Origin: an uncultured Pontibacter sp.
Lineage (GTDB): Bacteria > Bacteroidota > Bacteroidia > Cytophagales > Hymenobacteraceae
NCBI RefSeq assembly: GCF_947495565.1
Contig: NZ_CANLZM010000007.1
Span: 1-64,000, forward strand
Length of the DNA: 64,000 nt
Direction of reading: 5' to 3'
In this document: positions 1 through 7,961 of the stretch, one piece after another
Numbering within the stretch: position 1 is the stretch's first letter
How the letters are laid out: each line of letters begins with the position of its first letter
Notes under the pieces: model-generated
Told to the model about the DNA's origin: nothing
What the model saw: the letters and a program-made list of their open reading frames with translations, nothing else
The model's database searches: none
Made by a program: the position numbers and the translations under genes

Positions 1-288
1 AGTCATAAGTCTGCAAACTTTTCTTACCTGAACAACCGGCACCTGCTTTTTTATTCAATCAAATCAAAACAGCCTCTAAGAATGTCGCCCTTTTGATGAA
101 TCAGAAAAATGCGTAGGTTTAGTAGTGCTTTTGGTAGCAGCAAATATTGAGCTAATTAGGGGCGAGGCACAGCAGCCGTGCACACCATTGAGGAGAACAT
201 ATACGTTATAAGTTCATGCCGCTGCTTAATCTCATTTTTGAGAGGGAATCCTTTACCATAAGCAACCAATTGATAAACATACACACCT
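1..288. other. Intergenic stretch at window edge, no gene seen
   Basis: I see no open frame with coding character here on either strand. The stretch is moderately AT-rich and leads into the small membrane protein gene at 289. It may contain the tail of a transcript that starts left of the window. There is no clear hairpin terminator. Confidence 0.4.
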
Positions 289-594
289 ATGAGCAGCAGC
301 AAAAACACCTGGCTGAACTGGCTATTATACTTTGTTGTTTTTGAGCTAGCAGTATACCTTGGGCTGCAATGGCTGCTATCGGGTATGGGCATGAGCAACC
401 AGTTTCAGGCTGAAAATACAATTGTGCCTAACTGGGTAAAAGCAGTTACGTTTATACTTCTGTACTTGCTCTGTCTGCTGGCCGCCGTTTTGGTGATAAG
501 CAGTTCCGTGCCTGGCAAGCACCGCCCCCACCTGATGCGCTGGGTATACCTGGCTTTGTTAGGAATGGTGGTCATGCTGTTTCTGATATTTTAA
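289..594 (+). CDS. Small hypothetical membrane protein (101 aa)
   Basis: Unrecognised family. Three hydrophobic segments are visible at about residues 8-31, 50-72 and 84-101, with a short charged loop (GKHRPH) between the second and third, so an inner-membrane protein is expected. The gene ends only a few bases before the next gene on the same strand, which suggests co-transcription. A shadow frame on the other strand (156-398) overlaps it but has no family features. No function can be assigned from sequence. Confidence 0.65.
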   Translation: MSSSKNTWLNWLLYFVVFELAVYLGLQWLLSGMGMSNQFQAENTIVPNWVKAVTFILLYLLCLLAAVLVISSSVPGKHRPHLMRWVYLALLGMVVMLFLIF

Positions 595-622
595 ATTAAT
601 GCAAGATTCTATACATTCTGGT

Positions 623-1372
623 ATGCTAAAGACAAGAAACCTACTAACCACAGTGCTCTGCCTCCTGCTGGGCTATACCGCCTTTGGCCAGACAGACAAC
701 GGACAGGGCCGCTACTTTTTACAACTGCAGGACGGCCGAACCTTCTACGGCAACAAGCTGCAGTATAAATCACCGCTTTTCAAATCAAACCACTTCCTTC
801 TCGACGACTCCCTAAAGTTTAACCCGAGCATGGTGAATGTTTACCAAAACGATGATGGCTTTTTTGCTCGTGTTGATGCCGGAAGCAGGTATGACTCTTT
901 TGCCAAGCGCCTGACCGATGGGCCGCGCATAGACAGATTTTATACTACCCGCACCTATTATGACGGCGGTTATGGCTACTCGCCTTACGGCTACGGGTAT
1001 GGCATGCCGCGCACCAACCGTAAGCGCATCTACTTTTTCTCAAAAGACAACGGACCGCTCTATGTTATGGATTTTGATAACCTGGAGACAGCCCTTGCAG
1101 ACAATGCCTCTAGTATGGCGCTGCTGCAGCGTTATAAGAGAGACAAGTTAATCAATACCGGAGTGTCTATTGTGGGAGCCGGCTTATTGGCTGTAGGCGC
1201 AGTTAAGTCTATCAGCAACTCGCAGGAGGTAAACGGCAGCACAAACCTGAGAATCAACCCGCTGATGTATGCCGGAGCGGGCGTACTGGGCGCGCAGCTG
1301 ATTATAAACCTTTTCCAGAAGGACAAGCTCACGCAGGCTATGGAAGTATATAATTACCAGCTACAGCAATAG
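623..1372 (+). CDS. Hypothetical exported protein with Gly/Tyr-rich segment
   Basis: Family not recognised. The chosen ATG at 623 gives a clean signal peptide (LLTTVLCLLLGYTAFG, then Q). An in-frame ATG at 599 would add eight residues before it. The mature protein has a soluble N-terminal half and a Gly/Tyr-rich stretch around YYDGGYGYSPYGYGYG. The C-terminal part has two glycine-rich hydrophobic segments (near VSIVGAGLLAVGAV and YAGAGVLGAQLI) that could be membrane hairpins. It lies directly downstream of the three-TM protein, so the two may form a small envelope operon. A hairpin terminator follows the stop codon. Confidence 0.7.
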   Translation: MLKTRNLLTTVLCLLLGYTAFGQTDNGQGRYFLQLQDGRTFYGNKLQYKSPLFKSNHFLLDDSLKFNPSMVNVYQNDDGFFARVDAGSRYDSFAKRLTDGPRIDRFYTTRTYYDGGYGYSPYGYGYGMPRTNRKRIYFFSKDNGPLYVMDFDNLETALADNASSMALLQRYKRDKLINTGVSIVGAGLLAVGAVKSISNSQEVNGSTNLRINPLMYAGAGVLGAQLIINLFQKDKLTQAMEVYNYQLQQ

Positions 1373-1378
1373 CAACAG

Positions 1379-1408
1379 AGGCCGGGGCTAACAGTTCCGG
1401 CCTTTTTT
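1379..1408 (+). terminator. Rho-independent terminator after the exported protein gene
   Basis: A 7-bp stem, AGGCCGG (1379-1385) with CCGGCCT (1397-1403), is followed by a T run that continues directly into a TATACTT heptamer. It lies between convergent genes and touches the stop of the minus-strand MmcQ-like gene. Confidence 0.8.
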
Positions 1409-1760
1409 ATACTTCTATCCCCAACTCTTTCTGCACTTTCTTCGGCAGCTTACCAGCCACTAAATAATACGACTCCCGCACATACTTTTCCCACTCCTGC
1501 GGCTGCAGATAATTTAGATCACCTAAGGCAACCCACTTATGCCTTGCCATGTAAGGTGCCGGGCAAAAACCGGGTCTGCTGCTCATCTCCTCAAATTCTT
1601 CTGGGTTAACTTTAAATGATGCCGAAACAGGTGTTTTATCAAGCCCCACAACCAGAAACATTTTCTCGGCTACGCAAAAGCACAGGTCGTGCTCCCACTT
1701 TATACTTTCAGTTACGCCTGGTAGCTGCCGGCAAATTTCCTGTAGGTCTTCTATCTTCAT
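1407..1760 (-). CDS. MmcQ/YjbR family protein
   Basis: A 117-residue protein of the MmcQ/YjbR (DUF419) family, whose members have a CyaY-like fold and are often described as DNA-binding. Typical features are the N-terminal LPGVTES and KWEHDLCFCVAEKMF segments, the FKVNPEEFEEM segment, and the HKWVAL and ESYYLVAGKLPKK motifs near the end. Length is normal for the family. The gene stands alone on the minus strand, convergent with the upstream pair. Cellular role is poorly known for the family. Confidence 0.9.
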   Translation of the reverse strand: MKIEDLQEICRQLPGVTESIKWEHDLCFCVAEKMFLVVGLDKTPVSASFKVNPEEFEEMSSRPGFCPAPYMARHKWVALGDLNYLQPQEWEKYVRESYYLVAGKLPKKVQKELGIEV

Positions 1761-1829
1761 AAGTTTAAATTGTGTGAGCCCGAAAGCAGCAATTTATACT
1801 TTTGGGCTGAATGGCAAAGCTGATTTTTG

Positions 1830-1837
1830 TAGCTTTG
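1830..1837 (+). promoter_or_regulatory. -7 box TAGCTTTG upstream of hydrolase gene
   Basis: The octamer matches the Bacteroidota -7 consensus TAnnTTTG and lies 35 bp before the ATG at 1873. A good -33 TTG element is not obvious at the usual spacing, so this is a moderate call. Confidence 0.45.
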
Positions 1838-1872
1838 GCTAAAACACCTCCATCACCGAACCGCAAACTTCT

Positions 1873-2595
1873 ATGGAAAACGTACTGCTGCTACACGGCG
1901 CGCTTGGGTCTGCTGCTATGCTGAAACCGCTTAAAGAGGCACTGCAGGACACGTACAGCGTTTTTACGATGGACTTTTCTGGCCATGGCGATAAAGCGCT
2001 GCCGCAGGAGCCGTTTGCTATGCAGCTTTTTGTAAAGGACATACTCCGGTTTTTGGATCAGGAAAGTATAGAAAGCACGCACATCTTCGGATATAGCATG
2101 GGCGGGTATGCAGCCCTGAGCCTTGGTTTGCAGCACCCGCAGCGCATACGCAGTATTTATACTTTAGCTACCAAGTTTGCGTGGTCAGAGGAGACGGCAG
2201 AGAAAGAAACCAAGCTGCTGAACCCGGAGAGGGTAGAGGAGAAAGTGCCTGCTTTTGCTGCAAGGCTGGCACTCCGGCATTCCTCCCAAGACTGGCGGCA
2301 GGTAATGCGCTCTACAGCAGGCATGATGCAGAAGCTCGGCAAAAGCCCCATCCTCACAACAGAAACCTTACCCAAGCTGACGCTACCTGTGCAGTTAGCC
2401 GTAGGCGACCACGATAGTATGGTAAGCATAGATGAGACGCTCTGGGCGTACCGACTGCTGCCAAACGCCTACCTGCAGGTGCTTCCTGACACCCGTCATC
2501 CATTCGAAACGTTGTCTGTGCAGAATTTAAGCGAACAGATCAGGCAATTCATCCAGAGAGCTGCCGTTAACCCTACAGTAAAATTTAGCTTATGA
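1873..2595 (+). CDS. Alpha/beta hydrolase
   Basis: A 240-residue serine hydrolase of the alpha/beta fold. The oxyanion segment is LLHGALGS near the N-terminus. The nucleophile elbow GYSMGG places the catalytic serine at residue 75. A likely acid lies in VGDHDS and the catalytic histidine in DTRHPFET near the C-terminus. Substrate is unknown, and the family includes esterases, C-C hydrolases and MenH-like enzymes. There is no signal peptide, so it is cytoplasmic. The stop overlaps the next start (ATGA), so it is translationally coupled to the RlpA-like gene. Confidence 0.9.
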   Translation: MENVLLLHGALGSAAMLKPLKEALQDTYSVFTMDFSGHGDKALPQEPFAMQLFVKDILRFLDQESIESTHIFGYSMGGYAALSLGLQHPQRIRSIYTLATKFAWSEETAEKETKLLNPERVEEKVPAFAARLALRHSSQDWRQVMRSTAGMMQKLGKSPILTTETLPKLTLPVQLAVGDHDSMVSIDETLWAYRLLPNAYLQVLPDTRHPFETLSVQNLSEQIRQFIQRAAVNPTVKFSL

Positions 2596-3026
2596 TTACT
2601 TTTCTACCCGCATTGCCAAACAGCATTTCTCGAACAATAAAAAGTATACTTATAGCCGCCTCTGTGGCATTATGCCTCAGCTCCTGCGCCACCACTGCCC
2701 CAGGCTTCGGCGAGAAAGGCTATACAGAAGAAGGAAAAGCCTCGTACTACGGCCGCAAGTTTCAGGGCCGGAAAATGGCTAACGGTGAGCGCTACCGACG
2801 CAGCAAACTAACCGCAGCACACAAAAAACTGCCTTTCGGAACCCAGGTGGTCGTAACGAACCTGCAAAACAATAAAACTGTAAAGGTAAAAATAACTGAC
2901 CGTGGCCCATTTGTGCGAGGCCGTATTGTAGATTTGTCTGAAGCCGCAGCAAAGCGTGTGGACATGATGGATGATGGCGTAGTACCCGTCCGGGTGAAGG
3001 TAATAAAGACGCCGCGTATAAAGTAA
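2592..3026 (+). CDS. RlpA-like septal ring lytic transglycosylase family lipoprotein
   Basis: A 144-residue protein with a lipoprotein-type signal (ALCLSSC, lipid-carrying Cys near residue 32) and a double-psi beta-barrel RlpA domain in roughly residues 45-140. The conserved core is visible: GKASYYG..F.GR.MANGE, LPFGT.V.V.N and the ITDRGPF segment with the catalytic-type Asp. RlpA proteins cleave glycan strands lacking stem peptides at the division septum, but there is no SPOR domain here, so septal targeting is unproven. The start overlaps the hydrolase stop by ATGA. Confidence 0.9.
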   Translation: MITFLPALPNSISRTIKSILIAASVALCLSSCATTAPGFGEKGYTEEGKASYYGRKFQGRKMANGERYRRSKLTAAHKKLPFGTQVVVTNLQNNKTVKVKITDRGPFVRGRIVDLSEAAAKRVDMMDDGVVPVRVKVIKTPRIK

Positions 3027-3123
3027 ACAGCGGGGCTGCCTAATTATTTTTAAGCTACACTAGGCCAATCACATACGTTCACCCTATATTACAAGAGTTT
3101 CTCTAAAACTCCGCCCGTTATAG

Positions 3124-3154
3124 TTGCCTTTTACTTGTTTTGTATATAAATTTG
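3124..3154 (+). promoter_or_regulatory. Bacteroidota promoter fused to the start codon
   Basis: A -33 TTG (3124-3126), 20 bp of spacer and a -7 box TAAATTTG (3147-3154) fit the Bacteroidota consensus well. The ATG at 3158 follows after only three bases, so the transcript should be leaderless or nearly so. Confidence 0.6.
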
Positions 3155-3157
3155 TGC

Positions 3158-3535
3158 ATGACCGAAACTTGGGTAAAAGTGCGAGATTACTTGCCTATGG
3201 TAGCTGTTCTGCTGCTATGCATGCTGGTTATGCCTGCCACCCAAGCTCATGCAGAAAACAGCAACAACGGCTCTTCTGCCACCACCATACAACAGCAGCA
3301 CGTGCAGCCAACTACAGAACAAAAGGCTGCTGCAAACAATCCAAAACCTAAAGCTACCTCCGTTAAGCCCCGCGAAAAATCTGCACTGGATGCGGAGGTA
3401 CTTGAAAGCCCGTTGGCTTACTTCCGGGATGCTTTTACCTCTGGAGAGGACGAATCGGACACAGCCTCAGGAGCAGGCGTTGTAATCATCACGTTAAAAG
3501 CCCTTGTCGCTACGCTGCTATCTACAGTTCTATAG
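3158..3535 (+). CDS. Hypothetical exported protein with low-complexity linker
   Basis: Unrecognised family. From the ATG at 3158 the protein has a signal peptide (LLLCMLVMPATQAHA), then a Gln/Asn/Ala/Lys/Pro-rich linker without clear fold, a short amphipathic block (ESPLAYFRDAFTSGEDE) and a C-terminal hydrophobic segment (GVVIITLKALVATLLSTVL) that could anchor it. A TTG six codons upstream is possible, but the promoter -7 box overlaps it, which favours 3158. No enzymatic motif is seen. Confidence 0.55.
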   Translation: MTETWVKVRDYLPMVAVLLLCMLVMPATQAHAENSNNGSSATTIQQQHVQPTTEQKAAANNPKPKATSVKPREKSALDAEVLESPLAYFRDAFTSGEDESDTASGAGVVIITLKALVATLLSTVL

Positions 3536-3598
3536 TTTCTTTTTGATCACGATACTTTAGGCCAAGGCTGGCTTCTATACTATAATAGCCATTGGAGG

Positions 3599-4354
3599 CT
3601 AGATAAAGTCGCTCAACAATGCCAGCACAAGCCCTAGTAGCGTAGCCACCAGTTTATTGCGGTTAAAGTGGTGATCGGGACTTGTTTCGAAGAGGATAGT
3701 AGTGGAGATATGCAGAAAATTGCCTGCCACCAAACCGGTAAGTGCTGTAAAAACCAATCCGCCCGCTGCCTCCTCTGATAGTATCGTGTTACTTACTACA
3801 ATACCCAACGGAGATCCTACGGCAAATATCAACAACCATAGAAATGCCTTCCTAAAATTCTCTAACCTCGACAACAGCACCGACATAAGCGCAAAGGCTG
3901 CCGGAATATGATGCAGCGCAATGCCGAGCAGCACCAGGTAAAAGTTATCCGAGCCGTGTGTATGCCCGCTGCCATGGTTATGCCCTTGCTCTACAAGTAT
4001 ACTTCCTTCCAGAAAAGAGTGCACAAACAAGGACCCGAGCAGCAGAAACGGCATAGAATCAGTACGCCCATCATGATGGTGGTGAATATGGCCGTGCTCC
4101 ACCCCGTGTGAGAAAAGCTCCAGCACCAGCTGCAGAAAAAAACCGGCCAGTACCCAATAACCCACACGATAAGGGCTGTTACTGCTATTTAACAGCACAT
4201 CGGGCAACAGGTGTATAATGGTGATGGTAAACAGGTAGGAGCCACTGAAAGCCAGAGCCATCTTAAGCCATTTGGTTTTGTTAGGCGGAAAAACCTTCAC
4301 CAAAAAGCCTGAGAGCACTACTGTAAAGAAAAGCGCAAGTATAGCTATGATCAT
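3599..4354 (-). CDS. ZIP family divalent metal transporter
   Basis: A 251-residue membrane protein with about eight hydrophobic segments and the ZIP signature. HLLPD is at about 48-52, HSFLEG at 112-117, the metal-site helix LHHIPAAFAL at about 147-156 and GNFLHISTTILFE in a later helix. Two histidine-rich cytoplasmic stretches (about 84-95 and 124-134) are typical metal-sensing loops. It probably imports zinc, iron or another divalent metal across the inner membrane. It starts nine bases after the methyltransferase gene ends, so the two are likely co-transcribed. Confidence 0.92.
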   Translation of the reverse strand: MIIAILALFFTVVLSGFLVKVFPPNKTKWLKMALAFSGSYLFTITIIHLLPDVLLNSSNSPYRVGYWVLAGFFLQLVLELFSHGVEHGHIHHHHDGRTDSMPFLLLGSLFVHSFLEGSILVEQGHNHGSGHTHGSDNFYLVLLGIALHHIPAAFALMSVLLSRLENFRKAFLWLLIFAVGSPLGIVVSNTILSEEAAGGLVFTALTGLVAGNFLHISTTILFETSPDHHFNRNKLVATLLGLVLALLSDFI

Positions 4355-4363
4355 GCAGGGGCT

Positions 4364-5107
4364 TTATTTTTTTAGCACAAATATCATCCTGTCGCTGGCG
4401 GCTTGGTTATACGGGTTCAGCTTATAATCGCCGAAGGTCTCTACCAGGCGCAGCTGCGTCATGCCGAAGTACTCCAGAAAATCCTCCTCCCGAAGCGCCC
4501 GCACGCGTTCTTCAAAACTATAGTCTGTGCCTTTATCCCGGAACCTAATGTTTTTCACAATAAAGCCATTCTCTACGCTACGGGTTATTTTAAAGTTTAT
4601 CCCCTGCACCTCCTTCTCTTCCTCGGCCACCAGGTTGTTTATCACTTTATCGGTATTCATAAAGTCGATCACCAGCTTGCCCCCGTGCTTCAGGCTCTCA
4701 GCTGTGGCACATAGCGCTACAACATTTTCGGTTTCCGTTTCAAAGTAGCCAAAGCTGGTAAACAGGTTTACTATAAAATCAAAGTGCGCCGGCCTGAACA
4801 CCTCACGCATATCGTGGCGAAAAAAATGCAGCCGCTCATACTCAAACTGCTTGGCGTAGTTTATACTTCTCTCCGACAGATCAATGCCGGTTACATCATA
4901 ACCTTTCTGGCTGAGGTAGCGGGAGTGGCGGCCTTTGCCGCAAGCCAGATCCAGAATCGTATCGTGTGGCTTGGGGTGCAGGTGCGTAAGCAGCGTATCC
5001 ATGAAGTGCTGCGCCTCCTGCATATCGCGGTGCTGGTAAAGTATATGGTAGTACGGGGAGTCAAACCAAGTACTAAACCATGTTGCTGTTTCCTTTTGTG
5101 CTGCCAT
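4364..5107 (-). CDS. Class I SAM-dependent methyltransferase
   Basis: A 247-residue cytoplasmic protein with a Rossmann methyltransferase core. Motif I is ILDLACGKGRHS (residues 51-62), followed by the acidic end of strand 2 (VTGIDLS) and a later hydrophobic block IVNLFTSFGYF. The C-terminal half is of the type seen in small-molecule methyltransferases, and the substrate cannot be read from sequence. It is first in an operon with the ZIP transporter and has a TATATTTG promoter box upstream. Confidence 0.88.
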   Translation of the reverse strand: MAAQKETATWFSTWFDSPYYHILYQHRDMQEAQHFMDTLLTHLHPKPHDTILDLACGKGRHSRYLSQKGYDVTGIDLSERSINYAKQFEYERLHFFRHDMREVFRPAHFDFIVNLFTSFGYFETETENVVALCATAESLKHGGKLVIDFMNTDKVINNLVAEEEKEVQGINFKITRSVENGFIVKNIRFRDKGTDYSFEERVRALREEDFLEYFGMTQLRLVETFGDYKLNPYNQAASDRMIFVLKK

Positions 5108-5134
5108 GCGAGGGGGCTAAAAGCAATTATGTTG

Positions 5135-5142
5135 CAAATATA
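5135..5142 (-). promoter_or_regulatory. -7 box TATATTTG for the methyltransferase/ZIP operon
   Basis: On the minus strand TATATTTG is preceded about 21 bp upstream by a TTG and followed by a leader of about 28 bases before the ATG at 5107. This fits the Bacteroidota promoter consensus. Confidence 0.55.
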
Positions 5143-5219
5143 GGCGAATTATCCGGACTTGGGCAATTTGCCGATCAATATGCACTATAGTTTACTGCCC
5201 TTGCCATCAGGGCAAAAAA

Positions 5220-5256
5220 AAGCCTGCCGCTGCTATTTACCAGCAGTGGCAGGCTT
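5220..5256 (-). terminator. Terminator of the small lipoprotein gene
   Basis: The 15-bp arms are AAGCCTGCCGCTGCT (5220-5234) and AGCAGTGGCAGGCTT (5242-5256), with one G-T wobble and a 7-base loop. On the minus strand the hairpin runs into seven T residues, the classical intrinsic terminator pattern. Confidence 0.9.
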
Positions 5257-5271
5257 ATAACTGATAGAGCT

Positions 5272-5577
5272 TTATTCTTTTGTAGCGCCAGCTCTAGTGT
5301 TTGTTTCTGCTTCCTCGCGCAGGCTATCACCTACCTCAATAGTGTTGGCACCCGGGTCGTGGTTAGGCAATACTTCTTTGTGATCAACATGATCCTGCAC
5401 GATATTTTCTGTAGCCTCTAAAGTGCCTGCATCCGACACGTTAAAAGTTTTACGGGTACCTGGCTCAACAGTATCCGTAGACACCTTTTCGCCTGGTCTA
5501 AGGTCTGACGGAGTACCGCAGGAAAACATAAACAAACCGCACACGGCGGCAACTACTGCTGTTACGTTCTTATTCAT
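5272..5577 (-). CDS. Small hypothetical lipoprotein (101 aa)
   Basis: No family recognised. The first 20 residues form a lipoprotein signal (VVAAVCGLFMFSC) with the lipidated Cys at residue 20. The rest is hydrophilic, acidic and probably disordered, with no Cys or catalytic motif, so it is likely a periplasm-facing lipoprotein. It is monocistronic, with its own strong terminator. Confidence 0.7.
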   Translation of the reverse strand: MNKNVTAVVAAVCGLFMFSCGTPSDLRPGEKVSTDTVEPGTRKTFNVSDAGTLEATENIVQDHVDHKEVLPNHDPGANTIEVGDSLREEAETNTRAGATKE

Positions 5578-5684
5578 TTTAATGTGTTTTTATACTTTTT
5601 ATGTAGAGGCTGTGGCTGACACCAACCAAACAAAGCCTTGGTTATTATTATTTTACGAAAACAAGCCTTTGGCAGGTTGTGGTG

Positions 5685-6278
5685 CTACTGAGCAATCAGG
5701 TTTTTGCGGCGCAGGTAGCTCTCCATCAGCTTCAGGTCGTTAGGGCTGTTGAAGATACGAAACGGCATAAAGATAAACACCGGCACCTGAAAGGTACGCG
5801 CCACCCAGCCTTTCCAGCCACCTGGCAACTGTGCAGCGGTTGGCGGCTGCAGCCACAGCATGTAACCGCTGTCTTTCTTCTGGGCACGCTCAATCATATC
5901 CCAAGTCAAGGCCATACCTTCGCGCTCGTTACGCTTCAGCAGGATTTGGCGCTGGTCTACCTCATAGTTTAGCTTCTCGAACAGCGGGCTGCCCTGTTCT
6001 ACCTGCGTTACACTCATAACCTGTGCTGAGCGCAGCAGCACAAACAGCAGCGTTATGATAATGGCACCGGCCACCCACCACCACGAAAAGCTGAACACGG
6101 CAGGCAGCAGGAACAGCACCAGCGGAATAAGCGCCTGCCACCAGCTTTTGCTCCATACCTGGCCCAGCGCCATTCGGGTATAATCGTTTTTGTCTAACTG
6201 GTACTTCTTGGTACGGATAGCTAGCGGGTTAGCGCCGCCCTGCGCCATCCGGCGACCTCTTTGGTTTGGTTGCTGCAT
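5685..6278 (-). CDS. YcxB-like membrane protein
   Basis: A 197-residue protein with two adjacent transmembrane helices at about 47-64 and 66-84. They are followed by a soluble C-terminal domain that has the YcxB-like layout: a basic strand, LTWDMIERAQ, a hydrophobic strand GYMLWLQ, and a closing FMPFRIF.S segment. The role of the family is unknown. The N-terminus is basic and Gln-rich. It stands alone between the lipoprotein and nadC on the same strand. Confidence 0.65.
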   Translation of the reverse strand: MQQPNQRGRRMAQGGANPLAIRTKKYQLDKNDYTRMALGQVWSKSWWQALIPLVLFLLPAVFSFSWWWVAGAIIITLLFVLLRSAQVMSVTQVEQGSPLFEKLNYEVDQRQILLKRNEREGMALTWDMIERAQKKDSGYMLWLQPPTAAQLPGGWKGWVARTFQVPVFIFMPFRIFNSPNDLKLMESYLRRKNLIAQ

Positions 6279-6387
6279 AAAATATTATAATGTAAAATCT
6301 TTCTTTGTCTTCTTCACCAGCCCCTCCGGCCAAGCCTGCAGAGCAAAATCAGGTTTAAAAACCCTTAAACCTAGGGCAGTTTAAATA

Positions 6388-7245
6388 TTAGAAAGCCTTC
6401 AGGCTCAAATCTATACTTCTGTTGGAGTGCGTAAGCGCGCCTACCGAGATAAAGTCAACACCACACTCAGCCACAGCACGTATGGTTTCCTCGGTTATAC
6501 CACCAGAGGCCTCTACTTCATACTTGCCTCCGATCATGGACACCGCCTCACGCATCATATCCGTACTCATGTTATCGAGCATAATCCGATGAATGCCTCC
6601 TGTACCCAGCGCCTCCTGCACCTCCTGCAGGTTTCGAGTCTCCACCTCAATTCTAAGGTCTTTGCCTTTCTCCTGCAGGTATTTCTGCGTAGCGGTTATG
6701 GCTTTGCGTACACCGCCGGCGTAATCTACGTGATTATCCTTCAGCATCACCATGTCGTACAGTCCGAAGCGGTGGTTGTGGCCTCCACCTATCACCACGG
6801 CCCATTTTTCCATTATCCGGAAGTTGGGAGTGGTTTTGCGGGTATCCAGCAATTTAGTATTAGTGCCCGCTATTAAGCTTGCCATGTAATTGGTGTAGGT
6901 GGCTATGCCGCTCATGCGCTGCATGCAGTTTAACACCAGGCGCTCGGCAGTAAGTATACTTTGGGCTTTGCCTTTTACGGTAAATGCCACATCACCATAC
7001 TTCATTCGGTCGCCATCGCGCATCAACACATCCAGCTGCAGGTCAGGGTCTACGGCCTTAAAGATATAGCCGGCCAGCTCCACACCTGCCAATATTCCAT
7101 CGCCCTTCACCAGCAGGCGCGCCTGGTTCTGCGCATCGGCAGGTATGGAGGCAAGCGAGGAGTGGTCTCCGTCGCCTACATCCTCGGTTAGCGCCCTAAC
7201 GATAAACTCGTTTATACTTTTTTTGGTCAGATATGTTAGTTTCAC
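6388..7245 (-). CDS. nadC: Nicotinate-nucleotide pyrophosphorylase (carboxylating), NadC
   Basis: NadC (quinolinate phosphoribosyltransferase) converts quinolinate and PRPP to nicotinate mononucleotide, CO2 and pyrophosphate in de novo NAD synthesis. The 285-residue length is normal. Visible motifs are ERLVLNCMQRMSGIAT (101-116), LLDTRKTTP (132-140), GGGHNHR (153-159) and LKDNH (168-172). The initiator is GTG, and the predicted -7 box ends four bases before it, so the mRNA is probably leaderless. The neighbouring DUF4783 gene is a frequent companion of nadC in this phylum. No nadA or nadB is in the window. Confidence 0.96.
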   Translation of the reverse strand: MKLTYLTKKSINEFIVRALTEDVGDGDHSSLASIPADAQNQARLLVKGDGILAGVELAGYIFKAVDPDLQLDVLMRDGDRMKYGDVAFTVKGKAQSILTAERLVLNCMQRMSGIATYTNYMASLIAGTNTKLLDTRKTTPNFRIMEKWAVVIGGGHNHRFGLYDMVMLKDNHVDYAGGVRKAITATQKYLQEKGKDLRIEVETRNLQEVQEALGTGGIHRIMLDNMSTDMMREAVSMIGGKYEVEASGGITEETIRAVAECGVDFISVGALTHSNRSIDLSLKAF

Positions 7246-7249
7246 GGTG

Positions 7250-7257
7250 CAAAAATA
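7250..7257 (-). promoter_or_regulatory. -7 box TATTTTTG directly before the nadC start
   Basis: On the minus strand TATTTTTG is followed by CACC and then the GTG start. It overlaps the T tract that follows the DUF4783 terminator hairpin, so terminator and promoter share sequence. Confidence 0.5.
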
Positions 7258-7260
7258 AAA

Positions 7261-7288
7261 AAAGGCTCGGTATAAACTCCGAGCCTTT
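7261..7288 (-). terminator. Terminator of the DUF4783 gene
   Basis: A 10-bp perfect stem, AAAGGCTCGG (7261-7270) and CCGAGCCTTT (7279-7288), has the loop TATAAACT and is followed on the minus strand by a T-rich tail. It separates DUF4783 from nadC. Confidence 0.9.
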
Positions 7289-7311
7289 GTAAAAATCTCA
7301 TTTGTATTGTC

Positions 7312-7725
7312 TTAATCTTTGATAAAGTTCATCGAATGGATCAGGTATTTGTCCCCGGAAGACTTCATCCGGATCAGCACAGTGTAAGAGCCGCCCTTAG
7401 AAGAATAAGTACCGATGGCGTAAAGCTGCCCCTTGTCAGAAGTACCGTTATGGTTCACGCTGAAGTCTACAGGAGCGTTTTTAGAGAAAAAATTCTTCAT
7501 TACAAACTCTGCCTGCGTACTGCTGTAGCTGGTAGCCTCGGCACCATCCAGCGTAATTTCCACCATGTTACCAAAATTCTTAGAAAGTTCTTTGGCTGAG
7601 CCGGCTTTCATAGCCTGCTTCACACTGCTCATTGCATCGCCTTGCGCCACAGCCTGCCCTGCTGTTAGAAGAATAGCTACTAATAACATTGAGAAGGCAA
7701 CTGCAAAGTGTTTAAAGTTTTTCAT
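7312..7725 (-). CDS. DUF4783 family exported protein
   Basis: A 137-residue protein with a signal peptide (MLLVAILLTAGQAVAQ) and an NTF2-like DUF4783 domain. The pattern includes KAGSAKELSKNFGNMVEI, VMKNFFSKN, LYAIGTYSS and LIRMK. It is probably periplasmic. The function of the family is unknown, and it is commonly found next to nadC in Bacteroidota, as here. A terminator follows, so the two are not simply one transcript. Confidence 0.88.
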   Translation of the reverse strand: MKNFKHFAVAFSMLLVAILLTAGQAVAQGDAMSSVKQAMKAGSAKELSKNFGNMVEITLDGAEATSYSSTQAEFVMKNFFSKNAPVDFSVNHNGTSDKGQLYAIGTYSSKGGSYTVLIRMKSSGDKYLIHSMNFIKD

Positions 7726-7949
7726 AAATGCTGTTTGTATTACTTGCTCTAGTATGAGCCAAAACTATGCCAAGTACTGGTGGTTGATTGGCGTCTCTAA
7801 TATAACACGATTATACTGATAAAGAAAGAACCCAACCCCTGCCACACGTATACTTTCAATAGCTGCCCGGGCAAATCAGAATACGTTTATACAGTAGCAG
7901 CGGCAGCACGATAAGCCCCTTTAGCAACTGCTGCTTCGAAGAATATAGT

Positions 7950-7957
7950 TATATTTG
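7950..7957 (+). promoter_or_regulatory. -7 box TATATTTG directly before gpmI
   Basis: TATATTTG is followed by CGCC and the ATG at 7962. A four-base gap between the -7 box and the start codon implies that the transcript begins at or next to the ATG. The -33 element is poor. Confidence 0.5.
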
Positions 7958-7961
7958 CGCC

